A stretch of 64,000 nt of DNA from NCBI GenBank assembly GCA_009363875.1, contig CM018680.1:15943608-16007607 (forward strand), read 5' to 3'. Below, piece after piece: positions 11,698 through 23,300 of this stretch. Position numbers and translations under genes: made by a program. This stretch comes from Mikania micrantha (Eukaryota; Streptophyta; Magnoliopsida; Asterales; Asteraceae). The notes beneath the pieces were generated by a model. The model was not told the DNA's origin and did no database searches. It saw nothing but the letters and a program-made list of their open reading frames with translations. Position 1 is the stretch's first letter. Each line of letters starts with the position of its first letter.

Positions 11698-12364
11698 AGA
11701 GTTAATTGCAATTTACAACCCTGTGGTTTAACCCTTACCATAGGTTGCAACCCTTCTATTTTATTTTCGCAACTTGCAACCCTATGGTTATAAAACAAAT
11801 GCAACCCGCACCCTTACAGTTAAATTTAACATAACTATGTTTGCTATTGAATGGTAAAATTGTAATTTTAAATATATTTAATTTTTTAAATTCTTAAATA
11901 ATTTGAAAGTTAAAAACCCCAATTGTTGTTCAATTTTTCAACTTTGTTGAACCTCTACATCCGAAAGTTGAAATTCTATTTGCTTTAATTACATACGTTT
12001 GTATACTTTTTTTGATAGAAGGTATTTAATATCAACTTGAGTTATCCACTATCAATTTAAATCATACGTTAGGATTATCCTTTTGAATTATCCATTTGTA
12101 TGAGACTGGTATACGATTTGGGGTTATTCAATAATACTCGTATACTTTTTTTTTTTTTATATTGGTACACTATTTTTCTAAACTTGCATACTTTTTTTGA
12201 TATTGGTATGCAACATAACAAAAAGAGTTATGTTAAATTTAACTGTAAAGGTGCAGGTTGCAGGTAATTTAGAATCACATGGTTGCAAGTTGCGAAAATA
12301 AAAAAAGAGGGTTGCAACCTGCGGTAATAATTAAACCATAGGGTTACAAATTGCAATTAACTCT
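11698..12364. mobile_element. MITE-like element with ~139-bp terminal inverted repeats
   Basis: The left arm 11698-11836 and right arm 12226-12364 are inverted copies: AGAGTTAATTGCAATTT at both ends, and the AGTTATGTTAAATTTAAC word at the inner ends. Flanks share AAATAAA on each side (11691-11697 and 12365-12371), a possible target duplication in AT-rich sequence. There is no transposase. Long TIRs point to a MULE-type derivative, but the superfamily is not proven. Confidence 0.8.
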
Positions 12365-14254
12365 AAATAAAAATATTGATTTATGTTGCGTAAAATTATA
12401 AAATCCATAAGACGATGCTTCTGTTTGAAACATATGAAAAAGAATAATAAATTATGATTGAGACTGTATTTATCTATGAAACCAATCAGGTCGTAGCGCC
12501 CGGGTCGCCGAGCGCTCGAGGTGCGACAGAACAACGCGCTGTTACAAATTGGTTGATATTCTATTTTTAATTTTTCAACCGCAACGGTGTTGTCTTAGAC
12601 GTTATCGCATGCAATTGAATATATTTTATTTTGTAAATTAAATGTTGTTATTACGTAATCTAAAATTTGAAACAAATAATCTCCTCGTATGTGGATACGG
12701 GAAAAGTTCAGACAATCGTTTGTTTCATCATTAGTCATGTGGAGTTGATTAAACGTCGGTAGTCAAGTTAACAATGATATTTAAATTTTCAAAAAAAAAA
12801 AAAAACTAAATTGTTATTTGCATTTTCCATATTTTTAAACAATAGTGTGTTAGAGTACCACGACTTACATGGGTGTAACAAGGTTGCAGACTTGCCGCGT
12901 CTCTCGAATCATCTTTCTTAACCGAGGTTTTCGAAATGGATAAATTACAAAGCTTCTTGAATAACGAGCTTCATCATTCGATCCAAGACCATATTTACGT
13001 CTTAATGAAATATTTCGCCTTTGCTACCAATTTAAATTGTTAGGACTCGGAATCTTTTTTAAAGCTTTGCAAAATGGTTTATTAATGTGCTTCTTCAAGC
13101 TCGAGTTAGACTCCTTTGGTAAAAATAGATCACAAAACTTACAAACAACCATCAGCGACTTGTCACTCAATTCAACCAAATCTCAATTATACAAAATTTG
13201 CATTTTCCTACCATGCGAAATAACACAAATAAGGGTTTGCTGGGTGTTAGAACCTTGACAAATGATTATGTAGAGTGAGTCATTGGTAATTTTGTATTAA
13301 AAAGAACAGAAACTAAAGAGTAAAAATTGTAAGAGATTAGAGTGTCAAATGAGCATAATGAGATCCTTTTTTGCCAAAAGCATTCCCAAACGGTCAAAAA
13401 ATGGCTTCAAGCGGCTAGACCTCATTCCAACGATCGGAACAGTTTGGGTGGGATTGTGGTTAAGAACCGATCAAAAATTTTAAATGGGAACCAGGTACGG
13501 ACCGCCATATTCTAACCAGAGCCGGTCCGGTTCTTGTTTTCGATTCCTGGACCTTTTTTTTACACCTCTAATTATTTTTACTTTTCATAATTAGAAAAGA
13601 AAGGAATTCGTGCCAGACGTGTTTATCATTTTCTCAATTATAATGGATTTTATTATAAATTCTAATTTTAGTTTCATTCATTTTTTTTTTTAATTTGGTA
13701 CACGTTGATAAAGCGAAAATTGTTGAAACTTCTGTAAGCCTATATATCATACAAGACCTAAAATAAAAAAGCTTTACTGAATATAGGTGGTTAAATATGA
13801 GGGGAGTATAAACGATTGAACAAAACTGTAAAAAAAGTAACAAAATACAAATACATCATGTAACGTAGCATTATTATTTGTATGGTCTGAGAAAGAAAGA
13901 TAGACAAAGCTAACATCTAGCCTTATGAAAGAGACTGTTTCCAAAAACTCCGTGACTACAAAATTACAAACACATGAATGAACATACAACGTTACTGATA
14001 TAAGCGAAATAATGATACGATAAGTAATAACATAAATATATCATGAGACAATATAAATATATAACAAATGGATCTATGAAATATATAAAACATTGGTTTT
14101 GTAAAATGTATTTAACAAATGCATCGTCAGAACTTCATCTGTCAGCCTAATCAAACAAAATAAAGCATAAATAGAATACAACACTTGAGAGAGTTCAAAA
14201 AAGAACATTTGAAACATGATTTGAGATCCATAATTAATTGAGGCTTGCAATCAT
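12365..14254. other. ZPR1 3' flank, no gene recognised
   Basis: AT-rich sequence downstream of the ZPR1 stop. It includes whatever 3' UTR the gene has (toward 13.7-14.25 kb), but I could not fix a polyadenylation site. A GC-rich island at 12490-12540 holds the 10-bp palindrome CGAGCGCTCG. A stretch at 13360-13570 has CCGGTTC-type words typical of small DNA transposon debris. The short ORFs here have no recognisable features. Confidence 0.4.
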
Positions 14255-14340
14255 CTAATAAGCAGCATCAGCTGCAGATGTATCCATATCGTTCAGACCT
14301 AACTCCTCATTTTGTTCCCAACTCCTCTCATATTCCTCGA
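14255..14340 (-). other. ZPR1: ZPR1 terminal exon 16
   Basis: The acceptor TATTATGCAG precedes TC-GAG-GAA-TAT, which completes the codon left by exon 15 (A + TC, Ile). It encodes EEYERSWEQNEELGLND and a short acidic/Ala tail ending in TAG. This is the typical ZPR1 C-terminus, so this exon belongs to the gene 11.4 kb upstream. Confidence 0.92.
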
Positions 14341-17300
14341 CTGCATAATACGCCATAAACATTCATTTTCTACTATCATATCCATAAAGATGGACGGACA
14401 CATTTAGTGTAAATTAGAGAGCGAGTTTACTTGTAAATAATGTGTGTAACGATGACTTAGCAAATCATACTTAAGCATAGATATTTGCAGGGTTTAGAGG
14501 GTGGATGCAGACGAACTTTATCTCTATCACTATGAAAAATATGTTGCTTCCATAGAAACCCACGACTTTAGGGTAAACAGAGAAGCGTAATCAAGAAACA
14601 TATAGGCAACTACCGATACAAACATAAATAATGTGTATAACGACTTTGAATGAAACAATTTACGACGTGCATACTAGAATTAGAATCCAGACATTTGTCC
14701 CGTGTACCTAGTCCCCTTATAGCTAAATATTTTGGTTTGAAAAAGATAAAGAAAAATAAAAAACTCATTTACATATATGAATGCCACCTCTACTCTAAAG
14801 AAGCTTCCTCCCTCATGATGGTATGTTGCGTGAAATATAACATGTACCTATTTGTGTTTCTCTATTTGTTCATGTGGCATCCGTGTAAAAACACTCTCTT
14901 TTTCCAATAATAGAAGCAAGGTTTGCTTATATTTCACCCTCCTCACCCTACAAATAGCCAAGCTATAAGCGAGATTTAATGGGTATGGTTGTTCCAGATG
15001 GGGCAAAAAAAAAACTGGTTACCCGAACCAGTATGGTTACAAACCAGTTAGGGACTGGTTTTTTAAACAGTTTCCTGGATAGGTTTTAAGTTTATTGAAT
15101 TAACAGGTGCTGTTTAAACGGGTTGGGATTGTTGGGTTAAACTGATTTCAAACCAATTAAAAGAGGATTGGTTGGCAGGTTTCACCGGTTAACATGTTTT
15201 TTAATTAAAAATCTAGCTGTTGGTGACTGGAGGGGGAAAATAGCCATTGAAAAACCAGTTAAAAATTGGGCTAACCAGTCTGGTTTTTTTTTTTAATTCT
15301 GGTTGTTTTAAATGTTCTTATTGTCATTGAACACGTTTTTTTGGACCATTTTGCCCCCATATAATGGTATAAATAGGTGGGAGTGTTTAGAAACTATGAA
15401 AGCGCTTAATCACTCCCTTGTTCTTAATTCTTCTTAAAATTCTTCGAAAACCACAATGTTAAAACAAAAATAAAAAAAAAGAAATCTGTCAATATTCGAC
15501 TCATGTGAAATGTTGAATGGTCTTGAAAAAGTTTGATGCAAAAGTTGTGTTGTGTCGTAAAAATCGGCCCTAGGCGGCGTTGGGCAGCCGCTGTAATTTC
15601 TAGTAGTCAGCCCCAAAATTTGGTAATCGGTCAAAGTTGGTCAAAGACTACCTGATCGGTCGAAATTGGAGAAAATAAAACCAAATCAGATGACCTGAGC
15701 AGCTTCAATCTACACCAAGAAGAACAAAAGGAGAAACTAACCTTTGAATCTTCAATCTACACCAACTAGAATGAACACAACTGATTTTGGACTAAACATC
15801 GATGCAGGAGCGACGATATAGAACTAGAAGGGAGAACATGTGAACGTGAAGGAAAAAAATGGCTGGAAGCTATACCCTAATAACAAAAACGCATGGGCTT
15901 TTTGGTAGGGCTTCCTTTTATAAAAAATTGACTTTGAAAAATGAAATTATTTATGGGCATTTTTTAAATAAGAAAAATTAATTAGTATTAATTAACCCAT
16001 AAATCATAAGTTAATTGGTCAAAGTATATAAACTATTTTGAAAACTATACTGATTTTAAAAAATTATATATAATAATTTTTTGTGTATAATTTTGAAAAA
16101 CTACACATAAAATTCCAATCTAATTAATCTCTATTAATCCTTAGTCGGTACCTGACCACCCGACAAACACCTAACGATTTCTACAACACTGGTGTGGTGC
16201 TTTTCTTAAACCCAAATCTACCTCAAATTTCAGTAGTCACTTGACAAAACATTGTCCAGTTGTAAAAAATAATCCAGCCGGTGATCAATCACAAACCTCC
16301 GCCAAGTGTGGTGTTTGGAATTTCGACCTTGACATGATTCGAGAGATGATGGGAAATTTGGTGATTCAAGAAATTTGTCTTTCAATCATTTTGACAACCC
16401 GCAATTGAAATGAATAATTCAAAAGATGCTTCAACCTCGATACAATCAAATAAGTCGCCCATTATTAGACGTGATTATTTATAAAGATGTAAGCAACCTC
16501 GGACGGGGAAAGTTAAGAAATCTCGAAATCGTTCTCGGATATGTTATCAAGATTGTGTTCTTAGAGTGGATTGATTCTCGAGGAGGTTTTGGATAGTTCT
16601 CAGTGTTGGTATAGTCTCCCGACCAATTGGATTGTTCTCGGCATTTTGATAGCTTTCTCGGAGCAAAGCATGTGTTCTCGATTGGATTAAATCATTCTCG
16701 ATTGATCATCCAGATTTCGACATTGTTAGTTGTTGGATTCACAAAGTCAGAGTCAAAGCAATATGTATCTCCTACTTGATTCTCATATGGGTACTGCCAC
16801 TCGCATTCCTAGACTTTTACATGCATATGAGTTCATAGAATGGAAACGGAGATTTGAGAATCATGCTAAATTCTCCAATGCAAAATTGTGGAGGTCTATT
16901 CAAAGAGGAAGAAGAATTCCGATGTATTTACTCGAGGGAGATGTCACTAAAGTTCCAAACCCGATTGAAGAATACACTGATGAAGATTTCGAATTAGTGG
17001 AACAGGATGAGAAAGCTCTTGCATCACTAACCATGGCACTGGGGCCGGATATTGCCCAAGAATTTAAGGAGTGTACTGTTGCTAAGAACCTGTGGGAAGC
17101 TTGGAAATAATGACATGAAGGAAAGCACGAAGGACATGTTAAACCAAAAGTATAATATGTTTAATCATATCCTTGGAGAAAAATTAGACTCAACTTCAAA
17201 GATTCATATGTTTGATCACTGACATGAGGGGAGCAGAGTTTTTTTTGTCTAATGGTCAGATAAACAAGCAGTTGTTGAATTTATTGACAAGAAGTTGGGA

Positions 17301-20300
17301 TATGAATGTTGCACTAATTAAAAAGACAAAGGATCTATATCGAATTACACTTATTGAGTTGACATCAATTATCAAATCTTATGATATGGATGACAAGAAA
17401 CGTACTTTATTAAATCACAATGGTAGTTTGAGTGTTAGAGTGTTGCTAGAGTAGGCAACACTAATAGTGCATTCTTGTCACAGAACTCTACTGGATCAAC
17501 TTCAACAAATACATCTACTCCTGTTAGTTCAAGTCTATATTCATCCAAGGATCTAAAGCTCAACCATCTTCACACTTGTCAACCGCTGTGGAAGAAAATT
17601 TTGCAACCTTTACTGCTTTCATGAAAAGTTACAATGCTTTCATGGTTGGAGATCTAACCAAACAAACATCAGCTCAACTGAGCTAGATCAAATTCATCTC
17701 GAAGATGTTGAAGAAATGGATGTTACCAAGCAAATGGCGATGGCTGTCTTTAGAGCCAAGAATGTTATTCGTAAAACTGGAAAGAACAAGTGGGTTGATA
17801 AAGACAAGAAAACAGGTTTCAACAAATCTGATCTTAGGAGCGTTAATTGTCATGAAAAGGGTCATTTCGCTAGAGAATGTAAAAAACCAGAGGTGGAGAG
17901 AACTAGAGGATCAGCTGATGCCGGAACAGAAAATGGCAAGGCTTTGGTCGTTCAAGAATCAGGAGGATATAGTTGGCCAAAAATGAAAAATTTTTAAAAG
18001 AAAAGGTTGAAGCACAAAAGAAAGATGTCTACAACAACAAGCGTACCCAGTAAAATCCCACTTAGAGTGGGGTCTGGGGGAAGGATAAAGACACACCTTA
18101 CCCCCTATCTACAAGTAGAATAGAGAGGCTGCTTCGCTAGAGTCCCCTGGAAAAGAAAGATGTCTCTCAATTAAAATTAGAATTAGGTGAGAAAAGTTGT
18201 GATCATCGGGATGCAAAGCTTAAAAACCAAGAGCTTGTAGTTGAAATTGAAAGACTTGAAGAGAAATTAAATGACAAAGAATATTGTTTAAAAAGTCTGA
18301 GGTATCTAATAATCAAGTACAGTGTTTGTTAGATAACCAATTACATGGCAATAAACAAAAGGGTTTGGGTTATAATGAAATGTCTCCACCGTATAATCAC
18401 AACTACACTAGTTTGCCTTTCACTCGGGAAGAAAAGAAGCAAGAAAAACATTTGAAATATGATTTTTTTGTCTCATCATCTATAAAAGTAGATGATCATA
18501 TTGTTAATCATGTAAACGTTTCTAATGCTTCTACTTTATGTGCAGACAAATTAGATCTCTATAATACAGTGCTGATAAAGGATGTTGACTATCATAAATG
18601 ACTTGATGTGATTGAGTAAATGCATGTGCATTGTGTTTTGAAACCATTTGTTTAAGACAAATGACTTGGAAAGTTTTATACAAAAAATAGCTGCACAACT
18701 AAAATTCGTTCCTGAGCACATCATGGTAGCATACCTTCCCGATCCTCCACAAGAACATCAAGATTTCAAAACTCTTATTACCAGATCAAATGAGAGCCGA
18801 ATTGATTATGCTATCAAGGAGAGTCTAGTTATTTGTGAAATATTTATTCACGATTTTTGGAGTACTTGGGATTTAATGTTGAATAAGGAACTATTTAGCT
18901 TTGGTTGCGTTATTATTATATACGTACTACTTTTTGGAGATAAACCTGAAGATCTTATCGAACATCCAAAAGATAAAGTTTTGTAAATGTTACGAAGAAT
19001 GAGCTATGAAGGAGAGTATCCTCCTACAGTCCTACTTTGAAGAAATTGTTACATCCCTATTGGAGACTTTTGGCCTGTGTACTTCAAATGTGCATTGGAG
19101 GGAACAAAGGAGGAACATATGTGTTGAACAAGGAACTGCCTTCAGCTTTGGTTGAGTTAACAATGGATGGAGACACAATTTTTCGAAGATGATATTTGAA
19201 GAAACAAAGAACAAATTGAAGGGACTGAAAAAGGGAATATTTATGATGTGTCCAAGGTTTCTGCAATAGATTTTGAAACAATCGGTTCCAAGCCTGGAGT
19301 AGACAAGATTGATATGAAGGCCAATGGTCCAAGGTTTTTTGGGTTGATTAAACAAGTCAGAAAGAATGCAAAGGTTACCTATCAGGGATTACATCCCTTG
19401 GAGAAATTTGGGATTTTTGCTGAAGAAGAAGCTGCTGAAACAAATACGATACCAAATGTTATGATTGCTGAGGAACATAATATTCTGATTGATGAGGAGA
19501 TGGATATTCAAGATTTCAGTTTTTCTTTGGATGAGGAAGAGAATATTAGAGTTGAGCAAACTGCAGCAAATCAATTTTCTAGATGAACCATCAATCAACA
19601 TTGATCAAGTTGTTAATCTGATTTCAAGGAAAAGGGCAAGAAGAGATCCGTGACCGGATCCATATCAATTATCATCATCTTTAACATCGATTCCAACATC
19701 AATTGAAATGTCTGAATCATTTGATGTTTCTAAACCTTGAAAGAAAGAGAATGATAGCATAATCATATGGGAAAACTAAAAGGAATAGATAGTATGTATC
19801 ATAAATTGACATAATGGTTCTCGGGTTAATGTCGGGTTCTCGATGATGAAGACTCTTGGTAAATAATTCTCATTTGTTTGTGGTTCTATTGATTCTCAAA
19901 TATTTGGTTCTCAGGTGGCGCATTTATAGGTTTTATTGATTCACGGTTGTTTTAGTATAAATATGTTTTTCGTTCAGAATTGCGGTAGGCGTTGAACATT
20001 GTTTTTCTCTCGAATTTTCATTGACATTGTATCAGACGAGTTTTCTTCAATCTCATATACAATAGTTAATCAATCAGTGTTTGATTTCCACTCATTAATT
20101 ATATTGTTCGATATCGAATTATTAAGATCATTTGATAGCATGCCGCCGCCACCATTAAAGGTGTATTCGAGGAGAAAGTCAAAGGATGCAGCTAATGCAG
20201 CTAATGTTGGGTTAGAATTACTGAATGTCATATATGGGATCGGGTTTGATCCATTTAACCCAATAAGAGATGCCAATCATAGCTGGACGAGTTAGTGGGA

Positions 20301-23300
20301 GACGTGGAGTTAATTATGGGCAGTGTTGTAAAAATCGGGATTAATTGGCCGATTAATCGGGATTAATCGCTAGTCGGACCAAAGCGGATTAATTTTTGCC
20401 TAGTCGGTTAAAAAATCGCTAGTCGGCGCTAGTCGGGATTAATCGGGGCTAGTCGGATTAATCGGTCCAAGGGCAAAAATCGGTCAACAGCGCAAAAAAC
20501 GGTCAACAGGGCAAAAAGTCGGTCAATAGGCCAATAATTTTATGTATAAGCCAAAAATTTCGGTCCAAGCCCAAAGAAATTGTGGTTTTTCTTCTTCCTT
20601 GTCTCAGTCGACTCCCAAGTATGCTTCTATTAATGTTTGAATTTTTAAGTACTTTGTTTATTATCTTTAAGTTTATTTGAAAAATATTTGAATTTTGAAG
20701 TATTATATTTATATTGATGTGTGTATTTGTATGTGTATATATAAAATTTTGAAAAATTCTATATAAAAATTCCAATCCGATTAATCCCTAGTCCCTACCT
20801 CGCCGACCGACTAGCGACTAGCGATTTCCCCAACCATGATTATGGGCTACAAATGGGGAGTAACTGTCAAGTAGTTTCTTTTGCTTTTCTTTATTATTCT
20901 GTTTAATGTTTAGTTTGGGTTTTTGTCGATGTTATCTTTCTTATTATCATTGTAATTCGGAGATTAGCCTATCTCGAATCAGGCCCTATCAATACAATCT
21001 TCTATCTTTTGTTTTCCGAAGGAGTTGGTGCCATCCTAATTCAAGACGACCATCCCATTGCCTATTTTAGCAAGGCTTTATCTTTTAACACTCGACTCAA
21101 GTCTGCCTATGATCGAGAGTTACTGGCCTTGGTTCTAGCAGTGCAAAAGTGGAATCACTACCTCATGGGACATCATTTCTTCATCAAAACAGATCACTAT
21201 ACCCTAAAATTCCTGTTGGAATAGCGAGTCACCACAGTGGAACAACGGGGGCTTCTCTTGAAGTTAATGCCTTACAATTCTTCTATTGTCCACAGAGCAG
21301 GGAAGGAGAATAGAGGAGCGGATGCTTTGTCACGCCGCCCAACAGCCACTGCTCAGCTGTGCACCCTCCTTTTACCCAAACCCTTGACACTTAGGGAAAT
21401 CCAAGACTCTACACAATGATCCTTATACCAAAGACATCCTTCAAAAGCTTTCTACCAACCCAGCTGCAGTTCCACATTTCTCCTTGGTAGATCAGCTTCT
21501 ATTATATAAAGGTCGTGTGGTTGTCCCAGAAAATCCTTTCATCCGTAATACTATTTTACATGAGGCGCATGACACTCCTATGGGTGGTCATGGAGGTTTT
21601 CTCAAAACCTACAAAAGGGTTATGCTCCAATTTTTTTGGCCAAACCTTAAAAGAGATGTTCGCTTAACCTACCAACAACAGAAATATGAAACCCTTGCTC
21701 CAGCCAGGTTGTCACAGCCTCTACCTATTCCTCAAAGGATATGGGATGACATTTCTCTTGATTTCATTGTAGGGCTCCCAGTTTCTCATCGTGTTGATAC
21801 TATATTCGTGGTGGTGGACAGATTGAGTAAATATGCTCATTTTCTTCCCCTCAAACATCCCTTCACAGCCAAAAGTGTAGCTGCCCTTTTTTGTAAAGAG
21901 ATCATTCGTCTACATGGATTTCCCCATTCTATTATCTCTGACCGTGATACTATTTTTCTTAGTAACTTTTGGCAGGAACTGTTTCGCTTGGGACATACAT
22001 CGCTCAAGATGAGTACCCGTTACCATCCCCAAACGGATTGTCAAACGTTGTTAGGTTGTCAACCGGTGTTTAGAAGCTTATCTTCGTTGTTTCACACATG
22101 AACAGCCACTGAACTGGAGCTCCCTTTTGGCATGGGCTGAATACTCCTACAATGCAGCTTTCATACTTCTCTTCGCACGACCCCATTTAATGTGGTTTAT
22201 GGTCGTGATCCACCTACTTTAGATCCGTGTGTTGTGGGGGACACCAACAATGCTGAGCTGGAAGACCAACTTGTTGCTCGAGATCAAATGTTTATTTTAT
22301 TGCGAGCGAAGTTACAAAAGGCACAGGATCGGATGAAATCGCAGCTGGATCAGAAGCGCAGGGAACTTACTTTTCAAGTAGGAGATGTTGTCTTTCTTTG
22401 TATCCAACCTTACCGGCAAAGGAGTTTGGCAAAGAGGCGTTTTGAGAAACTTTCACCCCGATTTTATGGTCCTTATTTTATCACTAAATGCGTGGGTCCG
22501 GTTGCATACGAGTTAGCTTTACCAGAGAATGCTCGCATTCATCCAGTGTTCCATGTTTCGATCTTGAAACCCGCACGTGGAGTTCTTCCTACTAATACAG
22601 TTGCTCCTTTGCCAATTACCAAAGATTGGGAAGTAGATCTTCAACCTGCAAAGCTTCTATCTCATCGTTGGAGGTCTGTTCATAACTCTTCAATTTTGGA
22701 ATTGCTAATTTCTTGGGTTTCTCGTCCTCTGGAAGAAGCTACATGGGAGGAATATGATTTGGTGCTGGAGCAGTTTTCTTCTCTTCGACTTGAGGACAAG
22801 TCGTTTTACCGGAAGGGTAGTATTGATAGCATGCCGCCGCCGCCATTAAAGGTGTATTCGAGGAGAAAGTCAAAGGATGCAGCTAATGCAGCTAATGTTG
22901 GGTTAGAATTACTGAATGTCATCTATGGGATCGGGTTTGATCCATTTAACCCAATAAGAGATGCCAATCATAGCTGGACGAGTTAGTGGGAGGCGTGGAG
23001 TTAATTGTGGGCTACAAATGGGGAGTAACTGTCAAGTAGTTTCTTTTGTTTTTCTTTATTATTCTGTTTAATGTTTAGTTTGGGTTTTTGTCGATGTTAT
23101 CTTTCTTATTATCATTGTAATTCGGAGATTAGCCTATCTCGAATCAGGCCCTATCTATACAATCCTCTATCTCTTGTTTTCCAGATCAATTAGAATCTAT
23201 CATCATTGAATTGGGACTAACACCTTTTCAAGTCATTTGTTGGGAGGCTATTGAGATTTTAACTAATTTACTTGATGTTCTTAAAAACACAACTATTTTA

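Larger units (their letters stand above)
20131..23183 (+). mobile_element. Reina-like Ty3/gypsy chromovirus, internally deleted
   Basis: Two near-identical ~363-bp LTRs (20131-21017 including a 517-bp MITE plus its duplicated target, and 22821-23183) flank a pol remnant. GATCA occurs at 20126-20130 and 23184-23188 as the target duplication. The upstream LTR runs straight into RNase H at about 21018, so the primer site, gag, protease and RT are deleted. The GGAAGGGTAG stretch at 22811-22820 abuts the downstream LTR as polypurine tract. Short LTRs, the GGHGGFLKT integrase motif and a C-terminal chromodomain-like segment fit the Reina lineage. Confidence 0.85.

Noticed and set aside
12490..12540. 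GC-rich island with palindrome CGAGCGCTCG as a separate LTR end or CpG promoter
   Set aside because: It resembles a plus-strand LTR terminus (ending GTGCGACA), but there is no partner, primer site or TSD.
13360..13570. CCGGTTC-rich segment as a hAT-type MITE (similar debris at 25300-25470)
   Set aside because: Word composition is suggestive, but I could not find inverted ends or a target duplication.
16440..19990. Flanking LTR pair for the copia-type gag relic, based on TTCTCG words on both sides
   Set aside because: Only short words recur. No alignable direct repeat was found.
19999..20295. 98-codon ORF starting before the Reina element
   Set aside because: Its second half is the LTR-encoded pol tail. 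The first half opens in flanking DNA and has no motif, so the fusion is accidental.
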